DNA of 64,000 nucleotides from Haloferax sulfurifontis ATCC BAA-897 (GTDB lineage Archaea; Halobacteriota; Halobacteria; Halobacteriales; Haloferacaceae), in NCBI RefSeq assembly GCF_000337835.1, contig NZ_AOLM01000020.1:124001-188000 (forward strand), written 5' to 3'. The notes beneath the pieces were generated by a model. It was not told the origin of the DNA, searched no databases, and saw nothing but the letters and a program-made list of their open reading frames with translations. Below are positions 60,747 through 64,000 of this stretch, in pieces. The position numbers were made by a program, and so were the translations under genes. Every line of letters begins with the position of its first letter. Position 1 is the stretch's first letter.

Positions 60747-61654
60747 TGGCTGACGAACACCAATTCATCGAGAACGGACTGCAGCGGTCCCAGATCGACG
60801 AGTTCTTCGCAGAAGAGCTCGGTCGAGCGGGCTACGGCGGCATGGACGTCGCCAAGACGCCGATGGGCACCCAGATCGTGCTCAAGGCCGAAAAGCCCGG
60901 GATGGTCATCGGGAAAGGCGGGAAGAACATCCGTAAGGTCACCCGCGAACTCGAAGAGCGATTCAACCTCGACGACCCCCAGATCGACGTGCAGGAAGTC
61001 GACGAGCCGGACCTCAACGCCCGGATCGTCGCCGACCGCCTCGCCAACGCGCTCGAACGCGGCTGGTACTTCCGTAAGGCGGGTCACACGACCATCGACC
61101 GCATCATGGACGCCGGCGCCCTCGGTGCCGAGATCGTCCTCTCCGGAAAGGTCACGGGCGCTCGCTCCCGCGTGGAGAAGTTCAACCGCGGCTACATCAA
61201 GCACAACGGCGAGCCCGCACAGGAGATCGTCGACGAGGGCCAGGGCGTCGCAGTCATGAAGCTCGGCACCATCGGCGTGACGGTCAAGATCATCCCGCCG
61301 GGTGCGCGACTCCCCGACGACTTCGAAGTCGAGGAAGACGCCAACCCCGAGGCGGTCGAACAGATCGAAGAGACCGAAAGCGTCGAGGACCTCCTCGAAG
61401 AGGAGCCGGAGGAAGTTCCGGACGTCTCCGAGGAGGACGACGACGAGACGGACGCCATCGACGAAGACGTCGTCGAGGAAGCGGCCGTCGAAGCGGTCGA
61501 AGAGGAAGTCGTCGACGACGAAGCCGACGACGAGGACGAAGCGGTCGAGGAAGTCGTCGACGACGACGAGGAACTCGACGAAGACGTCGCCGAAGAGGCG
61601 GCCGACCTCGTCTCGGAGATGGAAGACGAAGACGACGAAACGGAGGAAGAATAA
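60746..61654 (+). CDS. rps3: Ribosomal protein uS3 with long acidic C-terminal tail
   Basis: 302 residues, where non-halophile archaeal S3 has about 200-230. The KH domain ([20 protein letters not shown]) near 55-75 and S3-C domain (RAVGA-type [11 protein letters not shown]) are normal; from about residue 193 the chain is nearly all Glu/Asp/Val. S3 forms the mRNA entry helicase with S4 and S5. It abuts rpl29 with no gap. Confidence 0.96.
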   Translation: MADEHQFIENGLQRSQIDEFFAEELGRAGYGGMDVAKTPMGTQIVLKAEKPGMVIGKGGKNIRKVTRELEERFNLDDPQIDVQEVDEPDLNARIVADRLANALERGWYFRKAGHTTIDRIMDAGALGAEIVLSGKVTGARSRVEKFNRGYIKHNGEPAQEIVDEGQGVAVMKLGTIGVTVKIIPPGARLPDDFEVEEDANPEAVEQIEETESVEDLLEEEPEEVPDVSEEDDDETDAIDEDVVEEAAVEAVEEEVVDDEADDEDEAVEEVVDDDEELDEDVAEEAADLVSEMEDEDDETEEE

Positions 61655-61867
61655 ATGGCGATCCTCTACACCGAAGAGATTCGCGACATGACGCCCGCAG
61701 AGCGCACCGCCGAGCTCGAAGAGCTCGAGACGGAACTGCTCAACGCGAAGGCCGTTCAGGCCGCGGGCGGCGCGCCGGAGAACCCCGGCCGCGTCTCTGA
61801 ACTGAAAAAGACCATCGCCCGAATCAAGACGATTCAGGGCGAAGAAGGCGACCTCGACGAAGAATAA
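61655..61867 (+). CDS. rpl29: Ribosomal protein uL29
   Basis: A 70-residue two-helix protein near the tunnel exit: [20 protein letters not shown] and [19 protein letters not shown]. Its TAA overlaps the start of the RNase P subunit gene by one base. Confidence 0.95.
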   Translation: MAILYTEEIRDMTPAERTAELEELETELLNAKAVQAAGGAPENPGRVSELKKTIARIKTIQGEEGDLDEE

Positions 61868-62298
61868 TGCCACTCACACCCGAGACTCTCACGCGACACG
61901 AACTCAACGGCCTCCACGTGGAGGTCGTCGACGCGGCGAACCCCGACCTCGTCGGGATAGCCGGTCGCATCGTCGTCGAGACGATGCACACGTTCATGCT
62001 CGACGACGGGTCTCGGGTGCGGCAGGTGCCGAAACGAGGGGCGACCTTCGAATTTGAGATTCCGCGTACAGATGAAGCCGCCGGCGCCGCGAAGGCGTCG
62101 GGGACCGCGTCCAAACTTCGGTCGGATACTACTGGCGGATTTGATGCCAGTCAGTCTGGCCGGCTCGCCGACTCATCATCGGCGGCTTCCCGTTCCGGGA
62201 ATTGCGAGGGTGTGGCCTACGTTACGGTGGATGGCGCACAACTGCTCTCACGACCCGCCCTGCGCACCGAAACTACAGGTGACTCGAAATGGCGATAG
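61867..62298 (+). CDS. rnp1: RNase P protein component 1 (Rpp29/Pop4)
   Basis: Protein cofactor of the tRNA 5'-processing ribozyme. 143 residues; N-terminal Sm-like core [20 protein letters not shown] to [11 protein letters not shown] and C-terminal [15 protein letters not shown] are normal. Between them (about 67-114) lies a Ser/Ala/Thr-rich insert not usual in the family, and its bases are less GC-rich. The 3' end overlaps rps17 by 10 bp. Conserved location in archaeal ribosomal clusters. Confidence 0.9.
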   Translation: MPLTPETLTRHELNGLHVEVVDAANPDLVGIAGRIVVETMHTFMLDDGSRVRQVPKRGATFEFEIPRTDEAAGAAKASGTASKLRSDTTGGFDASQSGRLADSSSAASRSGNCEGVAYVTVDGAQLLSRPALRTETTGDSKWR

Positions 62299-62633
62299 GA
62301 CTTGACGTTCCAATGCCTCCGGAACCTGACGATTCCGAGGCTTACGACTACGAAAAATGTCCGTTCTACGGCTCGCTCTCCGTCCGGGGTCAGACCCTGG
62401 AGGGGACGGTCGTCTCGACGGACATGGCAAAGACCGTCATCGTCGAGCGGGAGTACGACGTATTCGTTCCGAAGTACGACCGCTACATGAAGCGACGTTC
62501 CCGCATCCCGGCACACGTGCCGGGCGTGCTCGACGACGTCGCTGTCGGTGACGAAGTAACGATTGCGGAGACCCGACCTCTCTCGAAGACGAAATCCCAC
62601 GTCGTCGTCGAGATTATCGGAGGTGACGAGTGA
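62289..62633 (+). CDS. rps17: Ribosomal protein uS17
   Basis: 114 residues; OB-fold with [21 protein letters not shown] and KYMKR-type [16 protein letters not shown]. Overlaps both neighbours (10 bp with rnp1, 1 bp with rpl14). A GGAGGTGA near 62620 is a good ribosome-binding site for rpl14. Confidence 0.96.
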   Translation: MAIGLDVPMPPEPDDSEAYDYEKCPFYGSLSVRGQTLEGTVVSTDMAKTVIVEREYDVFVPKYDRYMKRRSRIPAHVPGVLDDVAVGDEVTIAETRPLSKTKSHVVVEIIGGDE

Positions 62634-63031
62634 TGGAAGCGCTCAAAGCGGACATCACCAAGGGTGTCGCCCGTGGCTCGCTGGTCACGTGCGCCGACAA
62701 CACCGGCGCTCGTGAACTGAAGATTATCAGCGTCGCGGGTTACTCCGGTACGAAGAACCGCCACCCCAAGGCAGGCATCGGGGACAAGGTGACCGTCTCG
62801 GTCACCAAAGGTACCCCCGAGATGCGCCGCCAGGTGCTCGAAGCTGTCATCGTCCGCCAGCGGAAATCCATCCGCCGGCCCGATGGCACGCGTGTGAAGT
62901 TCGAGGACAACGCCGCCGTCATCATCGACGAGATGGAAGAGCCTCGCGGGACCGAAATCAAGGGTCCCGTCGCACGCGAAGTCGCCGAGCGCTTCGGGAG
63001 TATCGCATCGACGGCTACGATGATCGTATAG
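62633..63031 (+). CDS. rpl14: Ribosomal protein uL14
   Basis: 132 residues. [20 protein letters not shown] and [27 protein letters not shown] (in parts) are the L14 signature. ATG 62633 is preferred to the GTG at 62630 because it sits at the right distance from GGAGGT and overlaps the rps17 stop. Confidence 0.97.
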   Translation: MEALKADITKGVARGSLVTCADNTGARELKIISVAGYSGTKNRHPKAGIGDKVTVSVTKGTPEMRRQVLEAVIVRQRKSIRRPDGTRVKFEDNAAVIIDEMEEPRGTEIKGPVAREVAERFGSIASTATMIV

Positions 63032-63032
63032 T

Positions 63033-63389
63033 ATGACTCGACAACCGCGCAAACAGCGAACCCAGATTCGCGACGCGCCGCTCCACGAGCGGCAAAAGCA
63101 GGTCCGCGCACCGCTGTCGGCCGACCTCCGCGAGGAGTACGGCAACCGTAACGTCCGCGTCAACGCGGGCGACACGGTCGAGGTGCTCCGCGGCGACTTC
63201 GCCGGCGACGAAGGCGAAGTCACCGAGGTCGACCTCACGGACGCCGTCATCTACGTCGACGGCGTCACCGTTGAGAAAGCCGACGGCGAGGAGGCCCCAC
63301 GCCCCCTTCAGGCCAGTAACGTCCGCGTGACGGAACTGGACCTCGAAGACGACGTGCGCGAGGCCCGACTCAAGGAGGATAACGAATGA
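63033..63389 (+). CDS. rpl24: Ribosomal protein uL24
   Basis: 118 residues, KOW domain [20 protein letters not shown] near 50-69 with the archaeal N-terminal extension [20 protein letters not shown]. An assembly initiator of the large subunit. Its stop overlaps the rps4e ATG (ATGA). Confidence 0.97.
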   Translation: MTRQPRKQRTQIRDAPLHERQKQVRAPLSADLREEYGNRNVRVNAGDTVEVLRGDFAGDEGEVTEVDLTDAVIYVDGVTVEKADGEEAPRPLQASNVRVTELDLEDDVREARLKEDNE

Positions 63390-64000
63390 CTCGACACCAG
63401 AAGCGACTGTCCGTACCGAAGTCCTGGCCGGTCGAGCGCAAGACAGGCACGTTCACGGTCAAGGCCGGAGCGGGTCCGCACGGCGAGGCGGGGGTTCCCC
63501 TCATCATCGTCCTGCGCGACGTGCTCGGCTACGTTGACTCGAAGAAGGAGGCCCAGTACGCCCTCAACCACCAGAGTATTCTGGTCAACGGCGACGTGGC
63601 CTCCGACGTCCGCCGTCCCATCGGGATGTTCGACATCCTGGCGTTCGTCCAGCGAGAGGAGTACTACCGCGTCTTCCCCGACGAGGGAGGCCGCCTGGCG
63701 CTGACGCCCATCGACGCCGACTCGGCATCCAGCCGTCTCGGCAAGATCGTGAACAAGACGCAGGTCTCCGGTGGCGACTTCCAGCTGACGCTCCACGACG
63801 GGGCGACCCTCGTCGTCGAGGACGCCTCGGAGTACAGCGGCAAGGACTCCATCGTCGTCGACAACGAGACGAAGGACGTCGTCGCGCACTTCCCCTACGA
63901 GGAAGGCGCGCTCGTCACAGCTGTCAACGGGCAGCATGCTGGCGAAATCGGCGAGGTCACAGAGATAATCGTCACGCCCGGCAGCGGGAACAACTCCGTT
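63386..64000 (+). CDS. rps4e: Ribosomal protein eS4 (partial, cut by right edge)
   Basis: 205 visible residues of an archaeal/eukaryal S4e, start [20 protein letters not shown]. The S4-like RNA-binding segment [20 protein letters not shown] near 53-72 and the KOW region beginning [16 protein letters not shown] are visible. AGGAGG seven bases before the ATG is a strong ribosome-binding site. The remaining roughly 30 residues lie beyond the window. Confidence 0.96.
   Translation, partial: MTRHQKRLSVPKSWPVERKTGTFTVKAGAGPHGEAGVPLIIVLRDVLGYVDSKKEAQYALNHQSILVNGDVASDVRRPIGMFDILAFVQREEYYRVFPDEGGRLALTPIDADSASSRLGKIVNKTQVSGGDFQLTLHDGATLVVEDASEYSGKDSIVVDNETKDVVAHFPYEEGALVTAVNGQHAGEIGEVTEIIVTPGSGNNSV

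Noticed and set aside
1-64000. Insertion sequences, integrases, prophage or defence systems
   Set aside because: No transposase, integrase, restriction, toxin-antitoxin or Cas motif was found in any plausible gene; the gene content is housekeeping and small conserved proteins.

Overview
The window is chromosomal DNA from a halophilic archaeon of the class Halobacteria, almost certainly Haloferax or a very close relative. Its GC content is high and its proteins are rich in Asp and Glu. Many genes sit 20-30 bp behind a TATA-like box with little or no 5' leader, and Tat signals are used for exported proteins. The 87-residue SAMP1, the 403-residue HMG-CoA reductase and the 419-residue isocitrate dehydrogenase match the Haloferax volcanii proteins as I remember them; no database was searched. 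Apart from the nad promoter, a tRNA-remnant patch near 55.6 kb and an insert in the RNase P subunit gene, base composition is even, and I see no insertion sequence, prophage, integrase or CRISPR array.

Layout. 0-7.6 kb: GMP synthase (cut by the left edge) and CTP synthase, a hexapeptide acetyltransferase, an aldo/keto reductase, a zinc-ribbon microprotein, phosphoenolpyruvate carboxylase and a Tat-exported Rieske protein. 7.8-13.7 kb: SAMP1 translationally coupled to two membrane proteins with RCK/TrkA-C-like domains, a TVGYGD potassium channel and an HPP-USP fusion. 13.7-18.2 kb: a nucleoside-salvage neighbourhood with uridine phosphorylase, a PfkB sugar kinase and deoxyribose-phosphate aldolase, plus a UspA protein and two membrane proteins. 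18.3-30.5 kb: a Na/Ca exchanger, two PQQ-propeller lipoproteins (one frameshifted), a tRNA methylthiotransferase, signal peptidase I, a CDF transporter, a HIT protein, methionine aminopeptidase, a PPP-type phosphatase and polyphosphate kinase. 30.5-43.9 kb: a 2-oxoacid dehydrogenase operon (E1alpha, E1beta and a free lipoyl domain), hydrolases and oxidoreductases, a C2H2 finger microprotein, isocitrate dehydrogenase, twin membrane proteins, hmgA and an amidohydrolase.

44-55.4 kb: the nadABC operon behind two near-identical inverted repeats, pyrF, a membrane-tethered J protein, a GTPBP-like GTPase, methenyl-H4MPT cyclohydrolase and several small genes. 55.4-56 kb: two tRNA-Gly(GCC) genes beside a duplicated array of tRNA 3'-end fragments and hairpins. 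56.2-64 kb: the start of the large ribosomal protein cluster (SPOUT protein, L3, L4, L23, L2, S19, L22, S3, L29, RNase P Rpp29, S17, L14, L24, S4e), cut by the right edge.

Most content is housekeeping. The less ordinary items are the small genes identified here by hand translation (C2H2 finger, 29-, 49- and 55-residue proteins), the SAMP1-RCK coupling, the duplicated nad operator, the tRNA-derived repeat with a compensated hairpin, the oxoacid dehydrogenase lacking E2/E3, and the frameshifted propeller gene.
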